Counted from the first letter of the stretch, positions 8,893-21,182 are shown. The stretch: DNA of 64,000 nucleotides from Acidovorax sp. NCPPB 3576 (GCF_028473605.1 NZ_CP097267.1:5350206-5414205), one strand, 5' to 3'. A program made the numbers and translations. Notes: generated by a model not told the origin, from the sequence alone.

Positions 8893-9381
8893 TTACTGCA
8901 CCAGCTGCCAGAAGGTCACGTTCGCGAACTTGGCGTCGCTCGCCCAGGGGTCCCAGATGGTCTTGTCGCCCTTGCTGCGGGCGCCTTCCCAGTTGCCCAG
9001 CGAGGTGGACATCGCGGGCGGGTAGCTGCCGCGGGTGCGCAGCGTTTCGGTCTTGCCGCCGCGGGTGTAGGCATAGCCGCCGGCGGCCTTGTCGGGGCCG
9101 GGATAGACCACGATGACGTGGCCGTTGCCCGACTCTTTCTTGCCCCCGACGATGACCGCGCCGCCGCGTGCGAGGTCGCCCACCTGCGAGACGGGCACGG
9201 AGCGCCAGTGGCGCTGCCCCTGCACATGGTCCATCAGCGCGTTGGCGCTCATGTAGGGCTGGTCGGGCAGGTACTGCTTGATCACGTGCCAGACGGCGTG
9301 GCTGCAGGAGTTGGGATGCAGGTCGGCGGCCTGGTCGCAGGCCTGCTTCAGCTTGGCGACCGCGGTGGCGTCTACGGGCAT
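8893..9381 (-). CDS. Tae1-like peptidoglycan amidase, probable type VI secretion effector
   Basis: 162 residues, no signal peptide. The NlpC/P60-like cysteine and histidine motifs of Tae1 (Tse1) are visible: PNSCSHAVWHVIKQYL with Cys26 at a helix start, SANALMDHVQG, and GHVIVVYPGP with His88. Known Tae1 enzymes use Cys30/His91 in the same arrangement (NCS...V, NANAMVDGL, GHVAVVISGP) to cut the D-Glu-mDAP peptide bond of peptidoglycan after delivery to a rival's periplasm. Size fits (Tse1 is 154 residues). The start overlaps the end of the upstream signal-peptide gene by 10 bases, so they are translationally coupled. No T6SS structural genes lie in this window. Confidence 0.7.
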   Translation of the reverse strand: MPVDATAVAKLKQACDQAADLHPNSCSHAVWHVIKQYLPDQPYMSANALMDHVQGQRHWRSVPVSQVGDLARGGAVIVGGKKESGNGHVIVVYPGPDKAAGGYAYTRGGKTETLRTRGSYPPAMSTSLGNWEGARSKGDKTIWDPWASDAKFANVTFWQLVQ

Positions 9382-9953
9382 GGGGTCTTGTCCTGGTCCG
9401 GGGGCGTTGCTGGCTTGGCCGAGGCAGGCCCGGAGGCTGCCGGCCGATACAGGCGGGTCTTGGCATCCCACCGCAGGGTGGGCAGGTGGTAGTCGCCGCC
9501 CACGGCGGGCGAGCGCACCTGGAGCTGGATCTCGTGCGGCACGCCGTCGCGCCAGCGGCCGGGGACCACGTCCAGTTCCTCGGGCGGGTCCGCGGGAAAG
9601 AGGTGGGGCAATTTGCCGACGCAGCGGCCGGTGTCGTCCATCAGCAGGGGCAGCGGAAAGCGCTCCCAGGGCGCATCGGGCGGCAGGCCGCGGTAGTGGG
9701 CGTCGGTGAACACGGCCAGCAGGCGCACCTTGGCGGCCTTGGCCGGCGCATTCCCGGCGGCGCCGCCCTGCACCAGCGGGCAGGAGCGCACCGCGTCGCG
9801 GTAGGGCTCCCAGGCCGCCGGCAGGGACAGGTCCGCGTCCGGGGGCTGGCACTGGGCGGGATCGACCGCCATGGGCGGTTTCGCCCCGGCGTGGACCGCG
9901 GTGGACAGCATGGCGGCCGCCAGCCAGCCGGCCCACGGAAGAACTGCGTTCAT
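9372..9953 (-). CDS. periplasmic protein, probable immunity partner of the Tae1-like amidase
   Basis: 193 residues with a Sec signal peptide (MNAVLPWAGWLAAAMLSTAVHA, likely cleaved after VHA) and a mature part containing a few cysteines. I do not recognise a named domain. The inference of immunity rests on context. It lies immediately upstream of and overlaps the amidase gene. It is exported, as Tai1/Tsi1 proteins must be to block amidases in the periplasm. It has no other evident role. The C-terminal tail (ASGPASAKPATPPDQDKTPCP) is low complexity and overlaps the amidase start, so only the central part is likely to bind the toxin. Confidence 0.55.
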   Translation of the reverse strand: MNAVLPWAGWLAAAMLSTAVHAGAKPPMAVDPAQCQPPDADLSLPAAWEPYRDAVRSCPLVQGGAAGNAPAKAAKVRLLAVFTDAHYRGLPPDAPWERFPLPLLMDDTGRCVGKLPHLFPADPPEELDVVPGRWRDGVPHEIQLQVRSPAVGGDYHLPTLRWDAKTRLYRPAASGPASAKPATPPDQDKTPCP

Positions 9954-10153
9954 GGGTGCATCAAAAAGAATGGAAATGGAATGTATCGAGTGCCTGGGCC
10001 GCGCGCCCTCCCGGTCGCTTGCGGCCTGCAGGCGCGAAGTGTCGCCGCGGAAGCCCGCAAATCGATGTCAAAGGTTCCAGAAGATACCAATTGATTCAAA
10101 AATAACACGCCCCAACACCAACTTCTGGGGTTTTGGGGAGTCGCCTGCCCCGG

Positions 10154-10963
10154 TCAGCGGCTGCGCACGTGGGCGGAGCGGGGGCTGCGCAGCGTGTCGG
10201 CGTCCAGGATCAGGCGCCCCTGGATGCGGCCCTTCATGCGCTTGACGCTGCTGGCTGCATCCTGCATGTGCCGGGCCATCAGCCCTCGCACCTTCTCGGC
10301 ATCCCGAGCGCGCGCCGCCTGCACGATCTCGCGGTGGAAGTTGGCGTTGGCCTCGCCGAAGCGACGGTGCTCCGACTTCGGGGTGCGGTTGCCGTACACG
10401 ATGAGCTGGCGCAGCATCTCGTTGATCAGCTCGCAGGTGAAGCGCAGGAAAGGATTGGGGTTGGCCGCGGCCAGGATGTCGTGGAAGTTGACGTCCTCGC
10501 GGCGCTGGCTCAGCAGGTCCTCGCTGCTGGAGTTGGGGTCGCAGCAGGCGATGCTGTGCTCCAGCGCCTCGAAGTCGGCCTCGGTCAGGTGGGGCACGGC
10601 GCCGGCGGCCAGCTCGGGCTCCAGGAACTGGCGCACGGCGTAGATGTTGTCGATCGTCACGTCCTGGAAGAACAGGTAGTTCTGCAGGAACTGCAGCGTG
10701 CGGTCCAGCGACACCTCGGCGATGGTGCCGCCGCCCGAGGGGCCGGTGGAGATGGTCACCAGGCCCTGCACCTCCAGCGACTTGAGCGCCTCGCGGATGG
10801 TGCCCTTGCTCACTTCGAACTGCGACTGCAGCTCGCTCTCGCGCGGCAGGCGGTCGCCCGGGCTCAGGTTCTTTTCGGTGATGAGCCGCTTGATCTCCTG
10901 CGCCACCAGGTCGGGGCGCTTCAGGGGCTTGATCGGCTTGCCGGCGGGCGGTTTCGTGGCCAT
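10154..10963 (-). CDS. GntR-family (FadR-type) transcriptional regulator
   Basis: 269 residues. An N-terminal winged helix (LVAQEIKRLITEKNLSPGDR, then LPRESELQSQFEVSKGTIREALKSLEVQGLV) is followed by a C-terminal all-helical FCD-type effector domain with His/Asp/Glu-rich segments (VNFHDILAAANPNPFLRF, NANFHREIVQAARARD). It is divergent from the branched-chain-type ABC transporter operon, with 243 bases and two inverted repeats between them. It is probably the repressor of that operon and would sense the transported compound or a degradation product; its identity cannot be read from the sequence. Confidence 0.85.
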   Translation of the reverse strand: MATKPPAGKPIKPLKRPDLVAQEIKRLITEKNLSPGDRLPRESELQSQFEVSKGTIREALKSLEVQGLVTISTGPSGGGTIAEVSLDRTLQFLQNYLFFQDVTIDNIYAVRQFLEPELAAGAVPHLTEADFEALEHSIACCDPNSSSEDLLSQRREDVNFHDILAAANPNPFLRFTCELINEMLRQLIVYGNRTPKSEHRRFGEANANFHREIVQAARARDAEKVRGLMARHMQDAASSVKRMKGRIQGRLILDADTLRSPRSAHVRSR

Positions 10964-11032
10964 GGGTGCGTTGCTGGGTTGAAGACGGGGAAGGGCGCAG
11001 CGCGGTGCCTGGCACCCCGGCTGTCGCTCCCG

Positions 11033-11051
11033 TGGTGCAGTGTATGCACCA
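11033..11051. promoter_or_regulatory. candidate GntR operator, inverted repeat
   Basis: TGGTGCAGTGTATGCACCA is a perfect 7-base inverted repeat with a 5-base centre, ending in TGGT/ACCA as FadR-subfamily operators do. It lies in the divergent gap between the GntR gene and the ABC operon. A looser copy, GGTGCCTGGCACC, occurs at 11004-11016. Confidence 0.5.
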
Positions 11052-11100
11052 GTGCCGTGCAGCGGCGGAGCGGGCAGGGTTTACGTGCACGCGATTTGTT

Positions 11101-11120
11101 CTATTTATCACTATAAATAG
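11101..11120. promoter_or_regulatory. AT-rich inverted repeat, possible promoter/operator of the transporter operon
   Basis: CTATTTATCACTATAAATAG has perfect 8-base arms around CACT. It is strikingly AT-rich for this genome, about 86 bases before the substrate-binding gene. TATTTAT here could be the -10 of the operon, with TTTACG at 11080 as a weak -35. Confidence 0.4.
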
Positions 11121-11206
11121 GAAAAACACGTGGCACGCCGCGTGCTTTGCAAAAAGCCGTGCCTTGGCCAGCAGGCCGGCCGACCCAACCCCACAGGAGC
11201 CCCTTC

Positions 11207-12412
11207 ATGCACCGTCGTCAACTCTTGCAACTCTCCGCACTGGGCGCGCTGCCCGCATCGCTGGGCCTGGCGCGCAGCGCCTGGGCGCAGTCCGCCGGCG
11301 CCATCCAGTTCGGCTGCCCGGTGCCCATGTCGGGCGCCTTCGCCGCCAACGGAAAGTTCGCCGACCTGGGCATGAAGCTGGCCATCGAGCAATACGGCTC
11401 GGCCCTCAAGCGCCCCCTGGCCTACACGGTGCTGGACACCGAGGGCAAGCCCGCCACGGCCGTGCGCAAGGTGCAGGAGTCGTCGCAGCAGCAGGGCACG
11501 CGCTTCTTCGCGGGCGGCATCCTGTCGTCCGAATCGCTGGCCATGGGCAAGGAGGCCGAGAAGGCGGGTGGCATCTTCATCACCACGGCCGGCGCCGACG
11601 AGATCACCGGCAAGGACTGCAACAGCGCCACGTTCCGCTGGTCGGTGCCGACCTTCGGCGCCATCGAGCAGACGGTGCGCCCGCTGGCCGAGGCGCTGCC
11701 GAAAGCCAAGCGCTGGTACACCATCACGCCGCAGTACGTGTTCGGCGACGGCCTGCTGTCGGCCGCCAAGAACGTCTTCAAGGAAAAGGGCCTGGAGCAC
11801 GTGGGCAACAGCTACCACTCGCTGGCCGAGAAGGAGTTCAGCGGCTACCTGACCAACGCCATGGCCGCCAAGCCCGACGTGCTGCTTCTGCTGAACTTCG
11901 GCTCGCAGTCGTCGGATGCGCTGCGCCAGGCGGTGAGCTTCGGCATGCACAAGAACATGACCATCCTGATTGCCTGGGCCTCGGGGCTGGAGCAGTTCGA
12001 GTCGCTGGGAGCGGACCTGTGCGAGGGCGTGTATTTCGGCGCGCAGTACTGGCACACCGCCGATGCCCCGCTGAACCTGGAGCTGGTCAAGCGCAGCAAC
12101 GACAAGTTCAAGTCCAACCCCAACTACAGCCTGGCGGGCTCGTACATCTGCACCAAGCTGCTGATCGACGGCATCCTCAAGGCCGGCACGGTGGACCAGA
12201 AGGCGGTGATCGCCGCGCTGGAGGGCATGAAGTACGCGGGCCTCACGGGCGAGGAGGAGATCCGCAAGGGCGACCACCAGGTGCTCAAGAACTACTACCT
12301 GCTCAAGGGCAAGGCCAAGGCCAGGATGGCCAACAAGGACGACTACGTGGACGTGGTGAGTTCGGGCAAGTCGTTCCTGCCGCTCGAGCAGACCGGTTGC
12401 AAGCTGGGCTGA
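11207..12412 (+). CDS. LivK-family ABC transporter substrate-binding protein
   Basis: 401 residues. The N-terminus MHRRQLLQLSALGALPASLGLARSAWAQ is an export signal with paired arginines, possibly Tat dependent. The mature protein is a type 1 periplasmic-binding fold of the leucine/amide-binding family (IQFGCPVPMSGAFAANGKF, DTEGKPATAVRKVQE). It delivers its ligand to the LivH/M/G/F components encoded directly downstream. Start ATG 11207 has CAGGAGC at good distance. The linked amidohydrolase and MlrC-family genes suggest a ligand with an amide, ureido or short peptide bond rather than a free branched-chain amino acid, but this is inference. Confidence 0.85.
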   Translation: MHRRQLLQLSALGALPASLGLARSAWAQSAGAIQFGCPVPMSGAFAANGKFADLGMKLAIEQYGSALKRPLAYTVLDTEGKPATAVRKVQESSQQQGTRFFAGGILSSESLAMGKEAEKAGGIFITTAGADEITGKDCNSATFRWSVPTFGAIEQTVRPLAEALPKAKRWYTITPQYVFGDGLLSAAKNVFKEKGLEHVGNSYHSLAEKEFSGYLTNAMAAKPDVLLLLNFGSQSSDALRQAVSFGMHKNMTILIAWASGLEQFESLGADLCEGVYFGAQYWHTADAPLNLELVKRSNDKFKSNPNYSLAGSYICTKLLIDGILKAGTVDQKAVIAALEGMKYAGLTGEEEIRKGDHQVLKNYYLLKGKAKARMANKDDYVDVVSSGKSFLPLEQTGCKLG

Positions 12413-12511
12413 TCGCCCGCCCCCGCCTGTCTCGGGTCCTGCGTATTTGCGCATTGCCCTCCCCTGTCCGCCCCGCAGCCGCGGGGCTCAAGCCTTGACT
12501 GCCCCAACTCC

Positions 12512-13372
12512 ATGAGCATCTACCTGCTACAGGTCATCAACGGGATCGGCATCGGCATGCTGTATTTCCTGCTGGCCGTCGGCCTGTCCATCGTGTTCGG
12601 CCTGCTGCGCTTCGTGAACTTCGCGCATGGCGCGTTCTACCTGCTGGGCGCGTATTTCTGCTTCCAGATGACCCGCTGGGGCCTGAGCTTCTGGCTCGCG
12701 CTGGCCGTGGTGCCGCTCGCGGTGGGCGCGCTCGGCTGGCTGACCGAAAAGCTCGTGCTGCGCCATGTGTACGCCAAGCCGCACGAGTTCCACATCCTGG
12801 TCACCGTGGGCCTGGCGCTGGCGATCCAGGAGCTGGTCATCCTGCAGTGGGGGCCGCTGGGCGACAGCGTGGCGGTGCCCGACCTGCTGCAGGGCGTGGT
12901 GATGTGGGGCAGCTTCGTCTATCCCCAATACCGCCTGTTCGTGATCGGCTTCACCGCCGTGCTGGCCGTGGGCCTGTGGTATGTGCTGGAAGGCACGCGC
13001 CTGGGCAGCGCGGTGCGCGCAGGCAGCGAATCGACCGAGATGGTGTCGCTGCTCGGCATTAACGTGTTCCGCATCTTCAGCCTGGTGTTCGCGCTGGGCG
13101 CGGCCACCGCCGCCATCGCGGGCGTGCTGGCCGCGCCGATCCGCGGCGCCGAGCCCTTCATGGGCATCGAGGCGCTGGGCGTGGCCTTCGTGGTCGTGGT
13201 GGTGGGCGGCATGGGCAGCTTCGGCGGGGCGCTGGTCGGCGGCCTGCTGATCGGCATCGTGCAGAGCGTGATGAGCACGGTGTGGCCCGAGGGCGCGCGC
13301 CTGATGATCTACATCGCCATGGCGGCCGTGCTGCTGCTGCGCCCGCATGGCCTGCTGGGCCGCAAAGGATGA
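12512..13372 (+). CDS. livH: branched-chain-type ABC transporter permease LivH
   Basis: 286 residues, about eight hydrophobic segments. Family motifs include GIGIGMLYFLLAVGLSIVFGLLRFVNFAHGAFYLLGAY at the N-terminus and GAEPFMGIEALGVAFVVVVVGGMGSFGGALVGGLLIG near the C-terminus (the EAA-like loop). It forms the inner-membrane channel together with LivM. Its stop overlaps the next start (ATGA). Substrate specificity is set by the binding protein, not by this subunit. Confidence 0.88.
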   Translation: MSIYLLQVINGIGIGMLYFLLAVGLSIVFGLLRFVNFAHGAFYLLGAYFCFQMTRWGLSFWLALAVVPLAVGALGWLTEKLVLRHVYAKPHEFHILVTVGLALAIQELVILQWGPLGDSVAVPDLLQGVVMWGSFVYPQYRLFVIGFTAVLAVGLWYVLEGTRLGSAVRAGSESTEMVSLLGINVFRIFSLVFALGAATAAIAGVLAAPIRGAEPFMGIEALGVAFVVVVVGGMGSFGGALVGGLLIGIVQSVMSTVWPEGARLMIYIAMAAVLLLRPHGLLGRKG

Positions 13373-14376
13373 ACACCGCCATGACGATCTTGCGCAAACA
13401 CTTCCACCTGCTGCTGGCCCTGGGCTTCGTGCTGGCGATGCCGCTCACCATGCAGTCGGGCTCGCTTGCCAGCGAGGTGCTGATCTACGGCCTGGCGGCC
13501 ATGGGCTGCAACCTGCTGCTGGGCCACACGGGGCTGCTGTCCTTCGGGCAGGGCATCTTCTTCGGGCTGGGCAGCTACACCATCGCCCTCACGCTCACTC
13601 GGTGGCCGCTGCCCATGCCGCTCGCGCTGGCGCTCGCCGTGGCGGCGGGCGCGCTGGGCGCGGCCCTGGTGGGCTGGGTCGCGATCCGCCAGCGCGGCAC
13701 CTACTTCGTGATGCTGACGCTCGCGTTCGCGCAGATGTTCTATTTCCTGGCCTATTCCCTGCCCAGCCTCACGGGCGGGGACAACGGCCTGATGGACATT
13801 CCGCGCCCATCGCTGGCCGTGGGCGGGTTCACGCTGTGGCCGCTGCAATCGCCCTGGCAGTACTACGGCTTCGTGGCGGTGGTGTTCTTGCTGGCCTTCT
13901 GGCTGCTGCAGAGGGTGTCGGCGTCGATCTTCGGGCGCACGCTGCTGGCCGTGCGCGACAACGAGGAGCGCGCGGGCGCCATCGGCTACAACCTGCGGCT
14001 GCTCAAGCTGCAGGCGTTCGTGATCTCGGGCGCGGTAACGGGACTGGCCGGCGCGCTGCACGCCATGATGACCGGCATCGCCCCGCTGGCGAGTGCCGAG
14101 TACCACACGAGCGAGATGATCCTGGTGATGACGGTGATCGGCGGCACCGGCAACCTGCTGGCCTCGCTGCTGGGATCGGCCTTCTACCTCATCGTGGGCG
14201 ACTGGCTCTCCACCTTGTGGCCGCGCTGGCTGCTGCTGCTGGGCGTGGTGCTGATGGCGGTGAGCCTGGGCATGCAGCGCGGCCTTTGGGGCCTGCTGGA
14301 ATCCGCATGGGGGCGCCTGCGCGGCCTTCAGGGCGGCGCGAACGCCACCGCCGCCGGCACGGGAGACAAAGCATGA
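13369..14376 (+). CDS. livM: branched-chain-type ABC transporter permease LivM
   Basis: 335 residues with eight to ten hydrophobic segments. Typical elements are AAMGCNLLLGHTGLLSFGQGIFFGLGSY and, near the C-terminus, ILVMTVIGGTGNLLASLLGSAFYLIVGDWLS. ATG 13369 overlaps the livH stop and the gene's end overlaps livG, so the four transporter subunits are translationally coupled. It is the second transmembrane half of the importer. Confidence 0.88.
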   Translation: MNTAMTILRKHFHLLLALGFVLAMPLTMQSGSLASEVLIYGLAAMGCNLLLGHTGLLSFGQGIFFGLGSYTIALTLTRWPLPMPLALALAVAAGALGAALVGWVAIRQRGTYFVMLTLAFAQMFYFLAYSLPSLTGGDNGLMDIPRPSLAVGGFTLWPLQSPWQYYGFVAVVFLLAFWLLQRVSASIFGRTLLAVRDNEERAGAIGYNLRLLKLQAFVISGAVTGLAGALHAMMTGIAPLASAEYHTSEMILVMTVIGGTGNLLASLLGSAFYLIVGDWLSTLWPRWLLLLGVVLMAVSLGMQRGLWGLLESAWGRLRGLQGGANATAAGTGDKA

Positions 14377-15142
14377 CCGCCGCACCCATCCTGCTGGAAG
14401 CCATCGGCGTGGAAAAGCGCTACGACAAGTTCGCCGCGCTCTCGGGCGTGGATCTGAAGGTGCGCGCGAACACCGTGCATTCGGTGATCGGCCCCAACGG
14501 CGCGGGCAAGACCACGCTGTTCCACATGCTCACCGGCACCAAGGGCGTGAGCGGCGGGCGCATCGTGTTCGACGGCCACGACGTGACGCGCGAGCCCGAC
14601 CACCGGCGCGTGCAGCGCGGCATGGCCCGCTCGTTCCAGGTCACCAGCCTGTTCCTCACCCTGCCGGTGCGCGAGAACCTGCGACTGGCTGCGCAGGGCA
14701 CCGCGCCCACGCAGGCCCTGAACTGCTGGAGCGCGCCCGTGGGCGCCCGCTCCCGCGCCGACGTGGTGGCCAGCGTGCTGGCGCGCCTGGGCCTGGAGCG
14801 CCATGCGGACACGCCGGTCGGCAACCTCTCGCACGGCCAGCAGCGGCGGCTGGAGGTGGGCATGGCGCTGGCTGCGGGGCCGAAAGCCATCTTCCTGGAC
14901 GAGCCCACCTCGGGCATGGGCATCGACGACCTGGACGACATGAAGCGGCTGATCCAGGGCCTCAAGGACGAGCACACCGTGGTGCTCATCGAGCACAACA
15001 TGAACATCGTGATGGACATCTCCGACACCGTCACCGTGATGCAGCAGGGCCGCGTGCTGGCCGAGGGGCACCCGCATGCCATCCGCAGCGACGAGCGGGT
15101 GCGCAGCGCCTATCTGGGCAACATGATCACCGGGGGCAAGGC

Positions 15143-15146
<4 letters not shown>
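14373..15146 (+). CDS. livG: ABC transporter ATP-binding protein LivG
   Basis: 257 residues. Walker A is GPNGAGKTT, the signature is LSHGQQRRLEVGMAL (LSHGQ in place of LSGGQ, common in LivG), Walker B is AIFLDEPTSGM and the switch is the His of VLIEHNM. It has the LivG-specific insert between Walker A and signature. It is one of the two cytoplasmic ATPases of the importer; ATG overlaps the livM stop. Confidence 0.9.
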
Positions 15147-15847
<701 letters not shown>

Positions 15848-15903
15848 GCCTCCTTGTTCGAAACCGGCTTTCTGCTTCTGCTTTCTCTTTCAGGATCACC
15901 ACC

Positions 15904-17163
15904 GTGGACATGAAGACCCTCTCCCCTGCCCTGCAGCCCCGCGTGAACGGCGCGCGCCTGTGGCAATCGCTCATGGACCTGGCGCGCATCGGCGCCACCC
16001 CCAAGGGCGGCGTGTGCCGGCTGGCGCTCACGGCGCTGGACGGCGAAGGCCGCGACCTCTTCGTGCGCTGGGCGCGCCAGGCGGGCTGCAGCGTGCGCAT
16101 CGACGCCATCGGCAACCTCTTCGCGCGCCGCGCGGGCCGCAACGATGCCCTGCCCCCGGTGATGACCGGCAGCCACATCGACACGCAACCCACGGGCGGC
16201 AAGTTCGATGGCAACTACGGCGTGCTGGCCGGCCTGGAGGTGGTGCGCAGCCTCAACGATGCCGGCATCGCCACCGAGGCGCCGATCGAGGTGGCGGTGT
16301 GGACCAATGAGGAAGGCTCGCGCTTCGTGCCCGTGATGATGGGCTCGGGCGTGTTCGCCGGGGCCTTCACGCTCGAGCATGCACTGGCCCAGCGCGATGC
16401 GCAGGGCACCAGCGTGGCCGAGGCGCTGGCCGCGATCGGGTACGCCGGCACGGCAGGCCCCACGCCCGCGGTGGGCGCGTATTTCGAGGCGCACATCGAG
16501 CAGGGACCGGTGCTGGAGGCCAACGACTGCGTGATCGGCGTGGTGCAGGGCGCGCTGGGTCAGCGCTGGTACGACGTGACCGTACAGGGCATGGAGGCCC
16601 ACGCCGGCCCCACGCCGATGGAGCTGCGCCGCGACGCGCTGCTGGCGGCGAGCCGCCTGGTGGCCGAGGTCAACCGCATCGCCCTCGACCACGCCCCGCA
16701 CGCGCGCGGCACGGTGGGCGTGCTGGAAGTCTTTCCCAGTTCGCGCAACGTCATCCCCGGCAGCGTGCGCATGACGGTGGACCTGCGCGCCGCCGACGAC
16801 GCGGTGCTGCTGCAGATGGATGCGGCCCTGCGCGCCGCCTGCGAGCGCATCGGCGCGGCCCACCGCACGCCGGTGGCCGTGGAGCAGGTCGTGTACTTTC
16901 CGCCGCAGCCCTTCGCCCCGGCGCTGGTCGAAGGCGTGCGGGCCGACGCCCAGGCCCTGGGATACACCGCCATGGACGTGGTGAGCGGCGCCGGGCACGA
17001 TGCCGTGTACCTGGCGCGCCTGGCGCCCACCGCCATGGTCTTCGTGCCGTGCGCGGACGGCATCAGCCACAACGAGATCGAAGACGCCCGGCCCGAACAC
17101 CTGGAGGCCGGCTGCAACGTGCTGCTGCAGGCCATGCTGCGCAGCGCGGGGGTGGCGGCATGA
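15904..17163 (+). CDS. M20-family Zn-dependent amidohydrolase (N-carbamoyl-amino acid hydrolase/allantoate amidohydrolase type)
   Basis: About 419 residues. Metal-ligand motifs of the hydantoinase/carbamoylase subfamily are intact: GSHIDTQPTGGKFDGNYG (His, Asp), WTNEEGSRF (Glu-Glu), HIEQGPVLE and C-terminal ISHNEIE. Such enzymes hydrolyse N-carbamoyl-L-amino acids, ureidoglycine-like compounds or beta-ureidopropionate, releasing ammonia and CO2. The GTG at 15904 is chosen because AGGA sits eight bases before it; the ATG two codons later (15910) would leave a 14-base spacing. It sits in the transporter operon and probably acts on the imported compound. The exact substrate is not readable. Confidence 0.8.
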   Translation: MDMKTLSPALQPRVNGARLWQSLMDLARIGATPKGGVCRLALTALDGEGRDLFVRWARQAGCSVRIDAIGNLFARRAGRNDALPPVMTGSHIDTQPTGGKFDGNYGVLAGLEVVRSLNDAGIATEAPIEVAVWTNEEGSRFVPVMMGSGVFAGAFTLEHALAQRDAQGTSVAEALAAIGYAGTAGPTPAVGAYFEAHIEQGPVLEANDCVIGVVQGALGQRWYDVTVQGMEAHAGPTPMELRRDALLAASRLVAEVNRIALDHAPHARGTVGVLEVFPSSRNVIPGSVRMTVDLRAADDAVLLQMDAALRAACERIGAAHRTPVAVEQVVYFPPQPFAPALVEGVRADAQALGYTAMDVVSGAGHDAVYLARLAPTAMVFVPCADGISHNEIEDARPEHLEAGCNVLLQAMLRSAGVAA

Positions 17164-18629
17164 AGATCCTGATCGCGCGGCTCAACCACGAGACCAACAC
17201 CTTCTCGCCCGTGCCCACGCCGCTGGAGGTCTTTTCGCCGGCCTATGGCGCGCAGGCGCTGCAGGAGAACGAGGGCATGCGCACGGCCATGGCGGCGTTC
17301 ATCGACCTGGCCAAAGGGCTGGGCGCCACGCTGGTCACGCCCGTGTCGGCCATGGCCAACCCCAGCGGGCCGGTGCATGCCGCCGCCTACGACGAGCTGA
17401 CCCGCTGCATCGTGGACGCCGCACCGGGCTGCGATGCCATCTTGCTGGACCTGCACGGCGCCATGGTGGCCGAGAACAGTCCCGACGGCGAAGGCGACCT
17501 GCTGGAGCGCGTGCGGGCCGCTGCGCCGGGCGTGCCCGTCGGCGTAGCGCTGGACCTGCACGGCAACATCACGCCCAAGATGGTCGCCAACGCCGACGTG
17601 ATGGTGGGCTTCAAGACCTACCCGCACATCGACATGTACGAAACCGGCGAACACGCCGGGCGCCTGCTGCTGGCCATGCTGCACGGCCAGGCGCGCTACA
17701 CCGTGCGCTGGCACCCGCTTCCCATGATGGGCCACACGCTGCGCAGCACCACGCTGCAGGGCGCCATGCTGCGCGCGGTGGACGCGGCCCGCGCGGCCGA
17801 GGCCGGCGGCATTCCGGCGGTGACGGTGTTCGCCGGCTTTTCGCTCGCCGACATCGAGGCGCCGTGCATGAGCGTGGTGGTCACGGCCCATGCCGACGAT
17901 CCCGGGCCGGCCCAAGCCGCGGCCGAGCGCATCGCCTCCGCCATCTGGAGCGAGCGCGCCGAGTTCGTCTACGACAGCGAGCCGCTAGACCAGTCCCTGC
18001 AGCGCGCGCAGGCCCTGGTCGTGGGCGCGGACCGCCCTGTGCTGCTGCTGGACCACAGCGACAACTGCATGTCCGGCGGCACCTGCGATGCCATGGATGT
18101 GCTGCAGGCGGCGCTCGCCAACGGCCTGGAGGACATCGCCGTGGGCCCGCTGTGCGACCCCGAGGCGGTCGCAGAACTGGTGGCGGCCGGTGTCGGCGCG
18201 CGCGTCGCCGTGCGGCTGGGCAACAAGGTGCCGCTCACGCAGCTCGGCGTGGCCAAGGCGCCCGTGGTGGTCGAGGGCACGGTGGTGGCCGTCAGCGATG
18301 GCGAATACACGGTGACCGGCCCCATCTACACCGGCCAGCGCTGCGCCATGGGGCGCACGGTGTTGTTCGATACCGGCGCGGCGCGCATCGTGGTGACCGA
18401 GCGCACGCACGAGCCGTGGGACCTGGGCGTGTTCTCCTGCGTGGGCCTGGACCCCACGGCCCACCGCTTCGTGCTGCTCAAATCGCGCATGTACTGCCGA
18501 CCCGTGTTCGTGCCGCTGTCGCACGCGCTGGTCGAATGCGACAGCCCCACGGGGGTGACGAGCTCCAACTACGCGCTGTTCCCGTTCAGGAACTTGCGCC
18601 GGCCGGTGTTTCCGCTCGATCCGGCCTGA
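17160..18629 (+). CDS. M81-family metallopeptidase-like protein (MlrC family)
   Basis: 489 residues, normal length. The N-terminus KILIARLNHETNTFSPVPTP and the stretch DLHGAMVAENSPDGEGDLLERVRA are hallmark MlrC motifs, and DHSDNCMSGGTCDAMDVLQA the conserved C-terminal-domain element. MlrC was first known for hydrolysing linearised microcystin peptides, and many homologues occur beside transporters in soil bacteria with unknown substrates. ATG overlaps the amidohydrolase stop (ATGA). It is the last gene of the operon and probably cleaves the product of the amidohydrolase or the transported amide. Confidence 0.85.
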   Translation: MKILIARLNHETNTFSPVPTPLEVFSPAYGAQALQENEGMRTAMAAFIDLAKGLGATLVTPVSAMANPSGPVHAAAYDELTRCIVDAAPGCDAILLDLHGAMVAENSPDGEGDLLERVRAAAPGVPVGVALDLHGNITPKMVANADVMVGFKTYPHIDMYETGEHAGRLLLAMLHGQARYTVRWHPLPMMGHTLRSTTLQGAMLRAVDAARAAEAGGIPAVTVFAGFSLADIEAPCMSVVVTAHADDPGPAQAAAERIASAIWSERAEFVYDSEPLDQSLQRAQALVVGADRPVLLLDHSDNCMSGGTCDAMDVLQAALANGLEDIAVGPLCDPEAVAELVAAGVGARVAVRLGNKVPLTQLGVAKAPVVVEGTVVAVSDGEYTVTGPIYTGQRCAMGRTVLFDTGAARIVVTERTHEPWDLGVFSCVGLDPTAHRFVLLKSRMYCRPVFVPLSHALVECDSPTGVTSSNYALFPFRNLRRPVFPLDPA

Positions 18630-18820
18630 GCGGCGCGTTTGCGTCCGGAGGGCGGGCGGCGGGGCGTCGCAGGTCACGGGTGTTTCACCCGGATTAAGCA
18701 CAATTGCGTACCAGGGTTTGGATGGCGGGCTGACTACAATCGCACACCCTAAGAACCTACAACCGCCCCGAAGCGCCCTGGCGGCGCGGCCTGGCACTCT
18801 TCCCAGAGCTGGAGACCTTG

Positions 18821-21133
<2,313 letters not shown>

Positions 21134-21182
21134 AGCGGTGATGACGTAGCGAGCGCTAACTTTTTGACGCGTTTGACCTTGA

